Below, in pieces: positions 1-11,879 of a DNA stretch of 64,000 bases. Position 1 is the first letter of the stretch. Each line of letters starts with the position of its first letter. The translations under genes and the position numbers were made by a program. The DNA is taken from assembly GCA_022559845.1 (NCBI GenBank), contig CM040121.1, positions 346,740,243-346,804,242 on the forward strand, written 5' to 3'. The DNA is from Amorphophallus konjac. Lineage: Eukaryota > Streptophyta > Magnoliopsida > Alismatales > Araceae. Under the pieces are notes generated by a model. The model ran no database searches. It was not told the origin of the DNA and saw nothing but the letters and a program-made list of their open reading frames with translations.

Positions 1-72
1 TAAAAAATTTAGGAAATACACGTGCACATTACTAAAAAGTCATTCAAGAATCAGTTTGCCCAGAAAAGGTAA

Positions 73-660
73 CTCAAATATTTCAACTATGGTAGATCTG
101 GTCATGCAATGCATGACTATTGGTTTGTGAAAGAGAATGAGTGTAAGGTTCTTACGAGGAACATTGTCCCAAGAACTGCTCTAAGGAGACCTTATTGCAA
201 TGCATGTGGTAAGTCCGGCCATAGAGTAGAGCACTGTTGGCATGCCCAAGGAAGAAATACACATCCCAGATTTGTTGGACTTCATGCTAAAGAGAGAGTA
301 GTTGGTGGAAATAATCCTATTTTTAAAGGAAAATCTCTTACATGTTTTAACTGTGGAAAGCCAGGCCACAGAGCTGCTGACTGTTGGCTGGATGGTAGTG
401 AAAAGATAATTTTTCATGTTACTAATAGAAACAATCATGTTTACCCACACCAACTTCATGTGCATGCTAACACATATAAGAAGAACATGAAATCTGTTAT
501 TTCTTATCATTATTGTGGGCAAGTTGGGTATTCTAGGAATAACTGCTCTTTGATGATATTTGATAATTCAAAAGCCCAAAGGTTGTGGAAAACACCCATC
601 AGAGGTGCTACTAATCATGCAGGACCCAAGAATTCTTGGGTACCTAAATCTGTAAAATAG
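73..660 (+). pseudogene. gag C-terminal part of element A (zinc-knuckle region)
   Basis: This is the 3' end of a copia-type gag. Gag coats the element RNA in the virus-like particle and binds it through CCHC zinc knuckles. Two intact knuckles are visible, CNACGKSGHRVEHC and CFNCGKPGHRAADC. Two further units are degenerate: one upstream near base 90-118 has lost cysteines, and one near 511-545 has Tyr in place of His. The protein ends in a SWVPK motif directly before the stop, as copia gag proteins often do. The reading frame is open from 73, with in-frame stops at 1, 10 and 70, so the copy is broken. The knuckle spacers (HAQGRN and similar) match element C near 60.5 kb. No protease frame follows the stop. 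Confidence 0.8.
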
Positions 661-1159
661 GAATCTGTCTTGCAGGTGTGCCTTGGAAAGAAATAAATAA
701 GGGGTTGAATAAGCCAAGGCACCCAAATCTGGTAAAACCCCATCTTTTTGCTTGTCAGGTTTGATTCTCAAACCTTAGATAACTTCCTTCAGTCAGTTGC
801 ATTTCATGCATACATACTCACATCTGGATTTTACTTGTTCTTCATAGGTCCTCAAATGCATGTTGTGAGTTATATGTGCATTCTTTAAGCTGAGAGTGAA
901 TTGAATGTCATTGTCTGATAATTTGAACTACATGTGACTGATATTTGACATGTCAATTGCTGTGATGAATGATTGTGTATGTCATGATGCATAAATTGTC
1001 AAACTCTCTGCATTCTGTCATTGGACATGTCTTATCTAGCCAATTTCACTACACAGTCTCCATGTCACTCATGAGTTGTTTGCATTTAATTAATTTTTTG
1101 TAAACACCAAAAAGAATGTTTGAGGTCATGTATTCAGGGGGAGCATTTATCTTGATTCT
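661..1159 (+). other. Element A interior just after gag, non-coding
   Basis: No coding frame is recognised. The stretch begins with a stem-loop (676-724), continues with AT-rich sequence, and ends near a CAGGGGGAGC motif at 1135-1144. The same order (hairpin, then a GGGGGAG-type motif) is seen after the gag of element C. T1 interrupts it at 1165. Confidence 0.6.
676..724 (+). promoter_or_regulatory. Post-gag stem-loop of element A
   Basis: GTGCCTTGG (678-686) is the perfect complement of CCAAGGCAC (714-722), giving a 9-bp stem and a 27-nt loop that starts 18 nt after the gag stop. It is preceded by TCTTGCAG|GT, which resembles a 3' splice site. Elements B and C have an equivalent structure at the same place. 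The function is not known to me. Confidence 0.6.
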
Positions 1160-1164
1160 GAAAT
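1160..1164. repeat. Left target-site duplication of T1 (GAAAT)
   Basis: GAAAT directly precedes the TG of the 5' LTR and is repeated exactly at 11875-11879 after the CA of the 3' LTR. This proves the T1 boundaries and its insertion into element A. Confidence 0.95.
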
Positions 1165-1638
1165 TGTAGCAACCCGTATAAAATTAAAAGAAATAAATTT
1201 AGATAAAATGAAATAAACTAAGAGATTAAGTGAACAAATGAAAAAGGTTAAAACAAGAAGAACAAAGCCCTGATAAAATTAACGCCTTGGAGCAAGGCGC
1301 TACTTGACAAGAAACGCCCTCACCTAAGGCGTGTTTTTAGAAGGGACGCCCACATTTCAAGGCGTCAAATCTTAAACAACCAAAATTACATAAAAAGGCA
1401 AGTATTTGAAACGCCCTTTGCTTGGACGCGTTTCCACAAGAAACGACGCATGCCAAGGCGTCAATTTAAAATTCGACGCCCTAGAATAAGGCGTTAATTC
1501 CATTCCAGTTTCGTTCGAACCGGGAACTTATCCAGGGTAAGTTATTAACTATGAGAAAGAGTTCGAATGTAGTAATAACTATATCATGGAAGTGTTACTT
1601 CCAATCAAACACTAACCTTATTAGGATTTCCAGAATCC

Positions 1639-1646
1639 TATAAAAA
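1639..1646 (+). promoter_or_regulatory. TATA box of T1 5' LTR
   Basis: TATAAAAA lies 475 nt into the LTR and is followed about 30 nt later by CAAACCCTAAAG, a plausible transcription start. Equivalent boxes lie at 21184 in T2 and near 42107-42113 (minus strand) in solo LTR G, at similar distances from the LTR start. U3 would then be about 0.5 kb and R/U5 about 2.5 kb. Confidence 0.65.
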
Positions 1647-2050
1647 CCCTTGACTATCAAACCCTAAAGCTATTTGGTCGATCTGCTGCTGCTACGGTAC
1701 GTAAAGAACAGCAGTTCTTCTTATCTCTTTTTATCATTACTTTCGGTTGCATGAAGAATTAATGATTCTTCATCTCTCCTTACAGGTTAAGAAGCCCTGA
1801 TGTTCTGAAGAACAAGAGTTCTTCATCCGGGTAAAGTTATTCTCTTTACCTTTAGTTCTGGATGTGTAAGGTGAAGAAACTAATATCAGTTTCTTTTTTT
1901 TCTGTAAGACTTACAACAAGTTGATCAGTGAAGAACAAGGATTCTTCAATCAAACGATCTCTTCATCTGCATCATCTTTGCTTGGTGCTGCTGTTAAGTT
2001 CGTAGAGGTTCAGAACCCGTCATGTTCATCTTCAGATTATTATTATTAAG

Positions 2051-3923
2051 GTAGGTTTTCTCAAGCACTGTAGCCCAAATCACCATAATAACTATGTTAA
2101 ACCATATATATTAGTTCATGCATATAGTTTTCGCGAGTTTTAAATGTTTCTATTGTTGGAAAGAAACGCCCTTTCCAAGGGCGCTACCTTTATACGCGAC
2201 CCACACAAGGGCGCTACTTTGAAAGAAATGACCATGACCAGGTCGTCAATTCCAGATTCGACGCCCTGTACACGGACGTCAATTTTCTCAATTGTTAATT
2301 ACCCATGTTAATTATCCAATATTCACTTAAACATGATTCTAAATCAGTGCACGATCATATTTACTTGAATCCTGATATTTTTCCTGTCATGACCATGTCT
2401 CTTGTTTCGGGAAATTATAATACATGAAATCAAAAAAAAATTCTTGAATTCACGACCCTGTATACGTCGTCTCTAGCTTGACTAACGCCCCTGTTCAGGG
2501 CGTGAATTAAAAAGTAACGCCCCTGTCTAGGGCGTGTTTTTGATAAATTTCTGAATATATATATATACTGCAAAAATAGAACTAAAGAATGAACGACCAC
2601 TGTATACGCCGTCAACTTGTAAAGAAACGCCCCTCACCAGGGTGCGTTTTTGGTAAAATACTGAAATATTGAAATTTTGCAAAAATGGACAATAGATAAA
2701 CGCCCTTACTGAAGGCGTTAATTATGTGATTAATGACTTAGTTAAAGTCGTTATTTTCTATAAAAACTATTTTTTTACCCTGTTTATGTAACCGAGGGTT
2801 TTATTATATATACATATATATATTATATTGGCACTATATTCCAATCCGTGAGTATAGTCCCACGTTTCATGATGTTTTATCGATCACCCTCAATTCTCAT
2901 TGACATACAAGCTCTCCATTGGACATTCCGTTCCTTTGGACTAGCGAGTTAGTCATAGAGACCTCCGTAAGACTCCTCGCCGCCTTGGATTCCCTCAAGG
3001 CCGACTGACCTGGTTGTACCATAAAAACCCATTACACAATCTTTGCCATGTCACTCCAAAGAAACATGGGATACCGGCCCTTATGTTATACCAAGTGGAT
3101 ATCATAAGAATTTCCTAATGGGATGAGATTATCATGCCATTAAATGATGTTCTTGTAAAACCTCAATTCTATGAAAAGAATGAGGGTATCTTATCTTTGA
3201 TATACTGTTCATGTGGACCTCAATTCTATATAAAGAATGTCCATACTTGTCATGGTACCCGAGTTAAGGGAACCTAATTCCACCTAGTTTCATCGTTCAT
3301 CGTGATTGTACCGTTGTTATCGCCTATCTATGTCCAATGTCGTATTTTTGGACTCCATTCTATCAAAGTTACCCTACGTGTCTACAAGCTTGATCATTGA
3401 ATTTCCTCATTGGCTATATATATATATATACAAGAGTGGATGTCAAAATACATGATAAATGCCTGCGCATATAGGGCCCGATCTGGTCCTGGGAGGAGCA
3501 CCCGATAGTACTTGTGCCCATGGGAGTTGAATGATAAGGTATCTGGCATTATACCGAGTGCATGACTAGCTTGATTGGACATTCCACACAAATCTTGTAC
3601 TTGACTCGTGCTTGACATGACATGAATTGCGTGACCCGAGAAAGGGTAATTACTTGCTTGCTTGAAAACATGATAGCCAAATTCTTGACATGACTTGTTA
3701 AAAGTTCTTGCTTGAATATCTTGTTAGCTTTTCTTGAAAGTTCATGGCTTGTTCAAATTGCTATCTCATTGATATACTCTCTTTCTGCCTTGTCGTTTTA
3801 TACAAGCATGCATAGCTATAGTACATACATGAAAGATGTAATTATTTAAACCCCTTGCTAGCGCTTGAGATATAATTTTCTATTGAGCGTTTGCTCACTC
3901 CGTGTTTGTCCCTTACTTTTCAG
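2051..3923 (+). other. Candidate leader intron inside the T1 5' LTR
   Basis: A donor-like AAG|GTAGGT occurs at 2048-2056. An acceptor-like pyrimidine tract with TTTTCAG ends at 3923. Both sites are repeated in the 3' LTR (GT at 9707, CAG at 11575-11577) and in unrelated Tekay LTRs in this window. A CAG/GTAAGT follows the acceptor, so it could also act as a donor. A second acceptor-like TTGTAG|G lies just before the gag ATG at about 4389. Splicing is inferred from sequence only. Confidence 0.4.
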
Positions 3924-4227
3924 GTAAGTCCGACGAAGAAGGTCAAACTGATGGGGAAAGTCAAGAGTGAAAGAGCTAGAGCTTTTCCAAGTGTCATCTA
4001 GTCTTTTTCCTATTTTCTTGAGTCAACTATGTACTTTTCCTTTTTAATTGAATAGAGTATTGGATTTGTAATAGTCTATCCATTATGAAATAAAGGATTG
4101 GGTTATCTTTCTATTTTGCGCATCTCTATTTTGGTGTCGAATACACTACTACTCTGATTGACATGATTGATATAAACTCGTCGCGCATATCCGAGTATCT
4201 TCCGCGCTCGGGGCGTGACAGTTTTTG

Positions 4228-4240
4228 TGGTATCAGAGCC
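4228..4240 (+). other. Primer binding site of T1 (tRNA-iMet type)
   Basis: TGGTATCAGAGCC starts 8 nt after the 5' LTR. It is the usual plant PBS complementary to the 3' end of initiator methionine tRNA, where minus-strand DNA synthesis begins. Confidence 0.9.
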
Positions 4241-4393
4241 TAGGTTATTCAATTCCTAGGAAAACCCAAGTCCAAGGATATGTTCAAACCTTTAACCAGT
4301 GAGATTGGGTAGAACCAAGGGTTGAGTTAATATAAAAACTTAAAAGCTCTTAACGTGAGTATATACTAATATAGTTATGGTAATTGTAGGATA

Positions 4394-5122
4394 ATGGCTG
4401 TCGAACGAGCTCAATGGCGCAACATGCAGCGTACACTGCAAGGCATGACTCAAGTGCTGCAACAAGTAACACAAGGAGGTGGACAACGAGCAGGAAGTCT
4501 CCACCAGACCTTCAAGAACATGAACCCGCCCAAGTTCAGGGGTTCTACTGATCCAGATGACGCTGAACACTGGATTAGGGAAACAGAACGAATATTCCGT
4601 GTTATGCAATGCACGGATCAAGATAAGGTCTTATTAGCTACTTTTCAGTTAGAAAGAGATGCTAGATGCTGGTGGGAATCAATAGAGGCTACTATAAATC
4701 AAGATCAGGTTACGTGGGAGGAATTCGTTGAACACTTCAACGCAAAATATTTCTCGGACCGAGTTCAGGAAAAGAAGGCTGCAGAATTTGCTGCATTAAA
4801 GCAACGATCTTTGTCAGTGGCCGAGTATGAGGCCCAATTCTCTAGATTGTCTCGGTATGCTAAGCATCTAGTTAGCACCGAGAAAATGAAAGCTAGGAGG
4901 TTTCTTAATGGGCTCAGGCCCCAAGCTATTACTCAACTGGCGCCGATGGACATTCAAGTATACTCGGAGATAGTACGCCGAGCTCAACTATTAGAAGATG
5001 CCACGGAACTGTCTGATAGGATTCGTGGTAAGGATAAGAAGGAACAAGTTACAGGATCGGGTTCCTTTAAACCCAACTTCAAGAAGAGGCCTAGCAATGG
5101 AGGTATTTCCTCGCAAGAGTAA
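4394..5122 (+). pseudogene. T1 gag (capsid region), ended by a premature stop
   Basis: This is the Ty3/gypsy gag that forms the virus-like particle. The start at 4394 follows the LTR leader and matches the start of T2 gag. Recognisable retrotransposon-gag features include FRGSTDPDDAEHWI, WWESIEATI, a VTWEEFVEHFNAKYF block and AAEFAALKQRSLSVAEYE. The frame is closed by TAA at 5120-5122 but continues open in the same frame into the knuckles and pol, so this is a single nonsense mutation and not a natural gag end. The same region of T2 reads through. Confidence 0.9.
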
Positions 5123-7150
5123 AAGTTCAAGAAGACTAAGCCCTTCTCTATCACCACTACCTCTCCAAATACAGTGTGCAGACATTGTGATAAAGCGGGT
5201 CATAGAGCAGAAGAATGCTGGAGGAAACTAGGAGCATGTCTCCGTTGTGGGAGTCGTGAGCATCGGATTCTCGATTGCCCATTACTTAACGATCAAGCCG
5301 ATGTCGGGAAACGCCCAGTAACCAAGAATGCTCATCTTCATGCAATCAAGGAGACCGAGCAAGAAGAAGAAGGCGGCTTAGTGGAAGGTACATTGAAAGT
5401 TTGTTCCAGGAATGCATATGTCTTAATTGATACTGGTGCATCGCATTCTATTGTTTCTAAGAAGTTTGCTGACCCATTACCCCTAGAACCGGAATGGATA
5501 AAGTTAGTTTTGTCTACTCCTCTGGGTGATGAGACTGATATTACACATCATTACCAAAACTGCGAAGTATCGGTTCAGGGTAGAAATCTCCCTATTGATC
5601 TCATATGTTTAGATCTGAAAGAGTATGATGTTATACTAGGAGCAGATTGGTTATCCAAGTATCAGGCAACGGTTGATTGCCGCAATAGTAAGGTTACATT
5701 CAAGGAATTTCCAGAACTAATCTTGACTAGCCCTAAGAGTCGGAGCAAATCCCCTATTATTTCAGCTCTCCGAGCTAGCAAGCTCATCAGGAAAGGATGT
5801 GTATCTTTCCTTGCATTTGTCACAGTTAAAGAAGCTAAGGAAGCTAAGCTAGAAGACATTCCAGTGGTACAAGAATTTCTGGACGTATTTCCGGAAGATT
5901 TGCTGGGATTACCCCCGCAAAGAGAAGTGGCCTTCACCATTGACTTAGTCCCTGGTGCTGGTCCGATTTCAAAGGCACCTTATAGGATGTCACCTGCTGA
6001 ACTCAAGGAGTTAAAGGAGCAATTGAGGGAACTCATTAAGAAAGGATTCATTAGACCAAGTACTTCCCCGTGGGGAGCGCCTGTATTATTTGTAAAGAAG
6101 AAAGACGGATCCATGAGGTTATGCATCAACTATCGACAGTTGAATCACCTCACTATCAAGAACAAGTATCCACTGCCGAGAATCGATGAATTGTTTGATC
6201 AAATTTCAGGATCCATGTACTTTTTCAAAATTGATCTTAGGTCAGGATATCACCAACTAAGAATCAAGGATGAGGATATTCATAAGACCGCATTCAGAAG
6301 CAGGTATGGCCATTATGAATTTGTTGTTATGCCTTTCAGACTAACGAATGCCCATGCTGCCTTTATGCAGTTAATGAATAGTATATTCAGGCCTTATTTG
6401 GATCAATTCGTGGTGGTCTTTATTGATGATATATTGATTTATTCCAAGACCAAGGAAGAGCATGAGGAACATTTGAGGATTGCATTACAAATATTGAGGA
6501 CAAACCAATTATATGCAAAACTTAGCAAGTGTGAATTCTGGCTTGAAGAAGTGACTTTTCTCGAACATGTTATATTAAAGGATGGCTTGTCTGTAGACCC
6601 ATCAAAGGTTGAAGCTGTAAGGAACTGGGAAAGACCGACCAATGCTAGCGAGATCCGAAGTTTCTTAGGTCTTGCCGGCTATTACAGGCGATTCATCAAG
6701 GATTTCTCTAAAATCGCCGTGCCACTTACGAGGTTAACTCGCAAGGAGATCCGTTATGAATGGGATGAGGAATGTGAAAGAAGCTTCCAAACTCTCAAGG
6801 ATCATCTTACTACAGCTCCTATCTTAGCATTGCCAATTGAAGGAGAAAAGTTTGAGGTATACACTGATGCTTCTGGCATTGGCCTCGGGTGTGTTCTAAT
6901 GCAACAAGGGAAGGTTATAGCCTACTCTTCTCGTCAATTAAAGAAGCATGAAGAAAACTACCCCGTCCATGACCTAGAATTGGCTGCGGTAGTATTTGCA
7001 CTGAAGATATGGAGACATTATCTATATGGAGTGCAGTTTACTGTATACTCCGACCACAAGAGTCTCAAATATCTCTTTTCACAGAAGGAACTAAATATGA
7101 GGCAAAGACGATGGCTGGAATATCTCAAGGACTTCGACTTCAATATATAA
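5123..7150 (+). pseudogene. T1 pol, first part: zinc knuckles, protease, reverse transcriptase, RNase H
   Basis: The frame is the same as gag. Counting from the Met at 5174, tandem CCHC knuckles lie at residues 2-15 and 22-35. The aspartic protease motif is IDTGAS at 85-90. The RT domain spans roughly residues 260-480 and has the catalytic motif FIDDILIYS near residue 415. RNase H starts around [10 protein letters not shown] near residue 563. One conserved RT motif is altered ([11 protein letters not shown], where relatives have Gly and Pro). A TAA at 7148-7150 stops the frame within the RNase H to integrase linker, and the frame continues open after it. Products would process Gag-Pol and copy the RNA to DNA. 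Confidence 0.92.
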
Positions 7151-8434
7151 TATCATCCCGGAAAGGGTAATCATGTAGCAGATGTCCTTAGTCGAAAGCC
7201 GAGAGCACTGTTAGCCAATTGTATGATTCAAGAATGGAAGTTGCTGGAACAATTCTCTGAACTCAATATAAGCATGGACACGGACCCTAGATGTGTCACA
7301 TTATCTCATGTAAGCATACAGTCAGATTTATTGTCTGAAATACAAGCACTTCAGAATGATGATCCTACATTAGTAGAAATCAAGGGCAGATTAGAAGGAC
7401 AATCGGATTTCCAATTAGCTTCTGATGGAAGATTAATGTTCAAGAATAGAACTTGTATACCGGACTGCCCAGAATTGAAGAAGAAGGTCTTAGATGAAGC
7501 TCACAGATCAAGATATACAATTCATCCTGGATCTACCAAAATGTACCAAGATGTAAAAAGAAATTTTTGGTGGCCCAACATGAAAAGAGAAATAGCGGAC
7601 TACGTATCACGCTGTCTCACGTGCCAACAAGTCAAGGCGGAACACCAAAAGCCTGCTGGAAAACTACATCCTCTAGATATCCCTAAATGGAAGTGGGAGG
7701 ATATTGGTATGGATTTCATCATGGGTTTATCTAAATCAAAAAGAGGACATGATGGAATATGGGTTATCATTGATCGATTGACTAAATCAGCGCATTTCTT
7801 GCCAATCAAGAGTCGATGGTCAGTTGATGTCTTAGCTGCACTATACATCAAGGAAATAGTCAGATTACATGGTATTCCTGTTTCAATCGTGTCTGACAGA
7901 GATCCCCGTTTTACTTCTCATTTTTGGAAAGGACTACAACATTCGTTGGGAACGAGACTTAACTTTAGCACAGCCTTTCATCCTCAAACGGATGGTCAGA
8001 CCGAGAGAACCAATCAAGTAGTCGAAGATATGCTAAGAGCATGCATTACTGATTTTGATGGAAACTGGCATGATCACTTGCCTCTGGTTGAATTTGCATA
8101 CAATAATAGCTACCAGGCAAGTATACAACTGGCACCTTTTGAAGCCTTATACGGAAGGAGTTGTCGATCACCCTTATGCTGGGACGAAGTTGGAGAGAAA
8201 CAACTGTTAGGTCCAGACATGGTAAGGGATACTACCGAGAAGATACAATTAATCAGAGAAAGACTGCAAGTTGCTCAGTCTAGACAAAAGGCTTATGCTG
8301 ACACAAGAAGAAGAGATCTTGAATTCCAAGTTGGAGATCATGTATTTCTCAAGATATCGCCTGGACGTGGAATACGAAGATTTGGTGTTAAGGGCAAGCT
8401 TACACCAAGATTTATCGACCTTTTGAGATACTAG
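7151..8434 (+). pseudogene. T1 pol, second part: linker and integrase
   Basis: This continues the same frame after the stop at 7148. The YHPGKGN...DVLSRKP linker ends RNase H. The integrase zinc-binding HHCC motif runs from HPGSTK (about 7521) to CLTCQQ (about 7618-7635). The catalytic core shows [15 protein letters not shown] and GQTERTNQ, which supply the D, D and E residues. The GPF-type module that follows is cut at about 8418, where one base appears to be missing compared with T2, and the frame then hits TAG at 8432-8434. The enzyme would insert element DNA into chromosomes. Confidence 0.9.
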
Positions 8435-8745
8435 AAAGAGTTGGCGAGGTTGCTTATCGCATCGCATTGCCACCTCAACTGTCCGAAGTACATGATGTGT
8501 TCCACATATCTATGTTGAAGAAGTATGTGCATGATCCATCACATATTATTGAGCATGGAAATCTAGTAATCCGGAAAGATCTCACATACGAGCAGAAGCC
8601 CATAAGAATACTAGATCGAGAAGTACGAACCCTAAGGAATAAGGTTATTCCCATGCTAAAAGTACAATGGAATAAGAATTCAGAACATGAAGCTACATGG
8701 GAGACCGAGGAATCTATGAGGAAGCGATTTCCAGAGTTATTTTAG
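8419..8745 (+). pseudogene. T1 integrase C-terminus with chromodomain-like tail (shifted frame)
   Basis: After the frameshift the homology resumes in the next frame: LPPQLSEVHDVFHISMLKKY, then the ILD...VKVQW-like and EATWE stretches ending in FPELF. In chromoviruses this terminal part is a chromodomain that can steer integration to particular chromatin. Canonical aromatic-cage residues are only partly recognisable here, as is usual for this clade. T2 carries the same region in one frame up to 28541. Confidence 0.8.
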
Positions 8746-8810
8746 AAGGTATGAACTCTACACTCTCCATATGTAAATATATGCTATGAATTTGGGGACC
8801 AAATTCTTTT

Positions 8811-8823
8811 AAGTGGGGGAGGG
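8811..8823 (+). other. Polypurine tract of T1
   Basis: AAGTGGGGGAGGG abuts the 3' LTR. It resists RNase H and primes plus-strand synthesis. T2 has the identical tract at 28604-28616. Confidence 0.9.
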
Positions 8824-11800
8824 TGTAGCAACCCGTATAAAATTAAAAGAAATAAATTTAGATAAAATGAAATAAACTAAAGATTAAGTGAACAAATGAA
8901 AAAGGTTAAAACAAGAAGAACAAAGCCCTGATGAAATTAACGCCTTGGAGCAAGGCGCTACTTGACAAGAAACGCCCTCACCTAAGGCGTGTTTTTAGAA
9001 GGGACGCCCACATTTCAAGGCGTCAAATCTTAAACAACCAAAATTACATAAAAAGGCAAGTATTTGAAACGCCCTTTGCTTGGACGCGTTTCCACAAGAA
9101 ACGACGCATGCCAAGGCGTCAATTTAAAATTCGACGCCCTAGAATAAGGCGTTAATTCCATTCCAGTTTCGTTCGAACCGGGAACTTATCCAGGGTAAGT
9201 TGATAACTATGAGAAAGAGTTCGAATGTAGTAATAACTCTATCATGGAAGTGTTACTTCCAATCAAACACTAACCTTATTAGGATTTCCAGAATCCTATA
9301 AAAACCCTTGACTATCAAACCCTAAAGCTATTTGGTCGATCTGCTGCTGCTACGGTACGTAAAGAACAGCAGTTCTTCTTATCTCTTTTTATCATTACTT
9401 TCGGTTGCATGAAGAATTAATGATTCTTCATCTCTCCTTACAGGTTAAGAAGCCCTGATGTTCTGAAGAACAAGAGTTCTTCATCCGGGTAAAGTTATTC
9501 TCTTTACCTTTAGTTCTGGATGTGTAAGGTGAAGAAACTAATATCAGTTTCTTTTTTCTGTAGGACTTACAGCAAGTTGATCAGTGAAGAACAAAGATTC
9601 TTCAATCAAACGATCTCTTCATCTGCATCATCTTTGCTTGGTGCTGCTGTTAAGTTCGTAGAGGTTCAGAACCCGTCACGTTCATCTTCAGATTATTATT
9701 ATTAAGGTAGGTTTTCTGAAGCACTGTAGCCCAAATCACCATAATAACTATGTTAAACCATATATATTAGTTCATGCATATAGTTTTCACGAGTTTTAAA
9801 TGTTTCTATTGTTGGAAAGAAACGCCCTTTCCAAGGGCGCTACCTTTATACGCGACCCAGACAAGGGCGCTACTTTGAAAGAAACGACCATGACCAGGTC
9901 GTCAATTCCAGATTCGACGCCCTGTACACGGACGTCAATTTTCTCAATTGTTAATTACCCATGTTAATTATCCAATATTCACTTAAACATGATTCTAAAT
10001 CAGTGCACGATCATATTTACTTGAATCCTGATATTTTTCCTGTCATGACCATGTCTCTTGTTTCGGGAAATTATAATACTTGAAATCAATAAAAAATTCT
10101 TGAATTCAGGACCCTGTATAGGTCGTCTCTAGCTTGACTAACGCCCCTGTTCAGGGCGTGAATTGAAAAGTAACGCCCCTGTCTAGGGCGTGTTTTTGAT
10201 AAATTTCTGAATATATATATACTGCAAAAATAGAACTAAAGAATGAACGACCACTGTATACGCCGTCAACTTGTAAAGAAACGCCCCTCACCAGGGCGCG
10301 TTTTTGGTAAAATACTGAAATATTGAAATTTTGCAAAAATAGAAAATAGATAAACGCCCTTACTGAAGGCGTTAATTATGTGATTAATGACTTAGTTAAA
10401 GTCGTTATTTTCTATAAAAACTATTTTTTACCCTGTTTCTGTAACCGAGGGTTTTATTTTATATACATATATATATTATATTGGCACTATATTCCAATCC
10501 GTGAGTATAGTCCCAAGTTTCATGATGTTTTATCGATCACCCTCAATTCTCATTGACATACAAGCTCTCAATTGGACATTCCGCTCCTTTGGACTAGCGA
10601 GTTAGTCATAGAGACCTCCGTAAGACTCCTCGCCGCCTTGGATTCCCTCAAGGCCGACTGAGCTGGTTGTACCTTAAAAACCCATTACACTAATGATTTC
10701 CATGTCACTCCAAAGAAACATGGGATACCGGCCCTTATGTTATACCAAGTGGATATCATAAGAATTTCCTAATGGGATGAGATTATCATGCCATTAAATG
10801 ATGTTCTTGTAAAACCTCAATTCTATGAAAAGAATGAGGGTATCTTATCTTTGATATACTGTTCATGTGGACCTCAATTCTATATAAAGAATGTCCATAC
10901 TTGTCATGGTACCCGAGTTAAGGGAACCTAATTCCACCTAGTTTCATCGTTCATCGTGATTGTACCGTTGTTATCGCCTATCTATGTCCAATGTCGTATT
11001 TTTGGACTCCATTCTATCAAAGTTATCCTACGTGTCTACAAGCTTGATCATTGAAATTCCTCATTGGCTATATATATATATATACAAGAGTGGATGTCAA
11101 AATACATGATAAATGCCTGCGCATATAGGGCCCGATCTGGTCCTGGGAGGAGCACCCGAAAGTACTTGTGCCCATGGGAGTTGAATGATAAGGTATCTGG
11201 CATTATACCGAGTGCATGACTAGCTTGATTGGACATTCCACACAAATCTTGTACTTGACTCGTGCTTGACATGACATGAATTGCGTGACCCGAGAAAGGG
11301 TAATTACTTGCTTGCTTGAAAACATGATAGCCAAATTCTTGACATGACTTGTTAAAAGTTCTTGCTTGAATATCTTGTTAGCTTTTCTTGAAAGTTCATG
11401 GCTTGTTCAAATTGCTATCTCATTGATATACTCTCTTTCTACCTTGTCGTTTTATACAAGCATGCATAGCTATAGTACATACATGAAAGATGTAATTATT
11501 TAAACCCCTTGCTAGCGCTTGAGATATAATTTCCTACTGAGCGTTCGCTCACTCTGTGTTTGTCCCTTACTTTTCAGGTAAGTCCGACGAAGAAGGTCAA
11601 ACTGATGGGGAAAGTCAAGAGTGAAAGAGCTAGAGCTTTTTCAAGTGTCATCTAGTCTTTTTCCTATTTTCTTGAGTCAACTATGTACTTTTCCTTTTTA
11701 ATTGAATAGAGTATTGGATTTGTAATAGTCTATCCATTATGAAATAAAGGATTGGGTTATCTTTCTATTTTGCACATCTCTGTTTTGGTGTCGAATACAC

Positions 11801-11874
11801 TACTACTCTGATTGACATGATTGATATAAACTCGTCGCGCATATCCGAGTATCTTCCGCGCTCGGGGCGTGACA
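8824..11874 (+). repeat. 3' LTR of T1
   Basis: This is a 3,051-bp copy of the 5' LTR with the same TG...CA ends. Differences visible by eye are few substitutions and small indels. It carries the TATA box, the donor-like GTAGGT at 9707, the acceptor-like CAG at 11575-11577 and all the dyads. It is followed by the duplicated target GAAAT at 11875-11879. Confidence 0.95.
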
Positions 11875-11879
11875 GAAAT

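Larger units (their letters stand above)
1165..4220 (+). repeat. 5' LTR of T1
   Basis: The LTR is 3,056 bp, begins TGTAGCAACCC and ends GGGGCGTGACA. It contains a TATA box at 1639, many CpG-containing dyads built on ACGCC...GGCGT (for example ACGCCC and GGGCGT near 2501-2519), an AAG|GTAGGT site at 2048-2056, a conserved block near 3470-3590 shared with other Tekay LTRs, and a TTTTCAG|GTAAGT site at 3917-3929. No protein is encoded; short frames inside it are chance. Confidence 0.95.
1165..11874 (+). mobile_element. T1: complete Tekay-type (chromovirus) Ty3/gypsy LTR retrotransposon
   Basis: This full-length element of 10,710 bp has two roughly 3.05-kb LTRs, TG...CA ends and a perfect 5-bp target duplication. 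A tRNA-iMet-type primer site and a GGGGGAGGG polypurine tract flank the interior. The gag-pol order is gag, two CCHC knuckles, protease, RT, RNase H, integrase and a chromodomain-like C-terminus, which is typical of the Tekay/Del chromovirus clade. The coding region has two in-frame stops and one frameshift. The two LTRs look nearly identical by eye, so the insertion seems young, although I could not compute a percentage. T1 lies inside element A. Confidence 0.95.

Noticed and set aside
8931..9155. Basic 74-residue frame in the T1 3' LTR
   Set aside because: It lies wholly in LTR dyad sequence. Its Arg/Lys-rich look comes from the repeated ACGCC/GGCGT motifs and the frame is broken in the 5' LTR copy.
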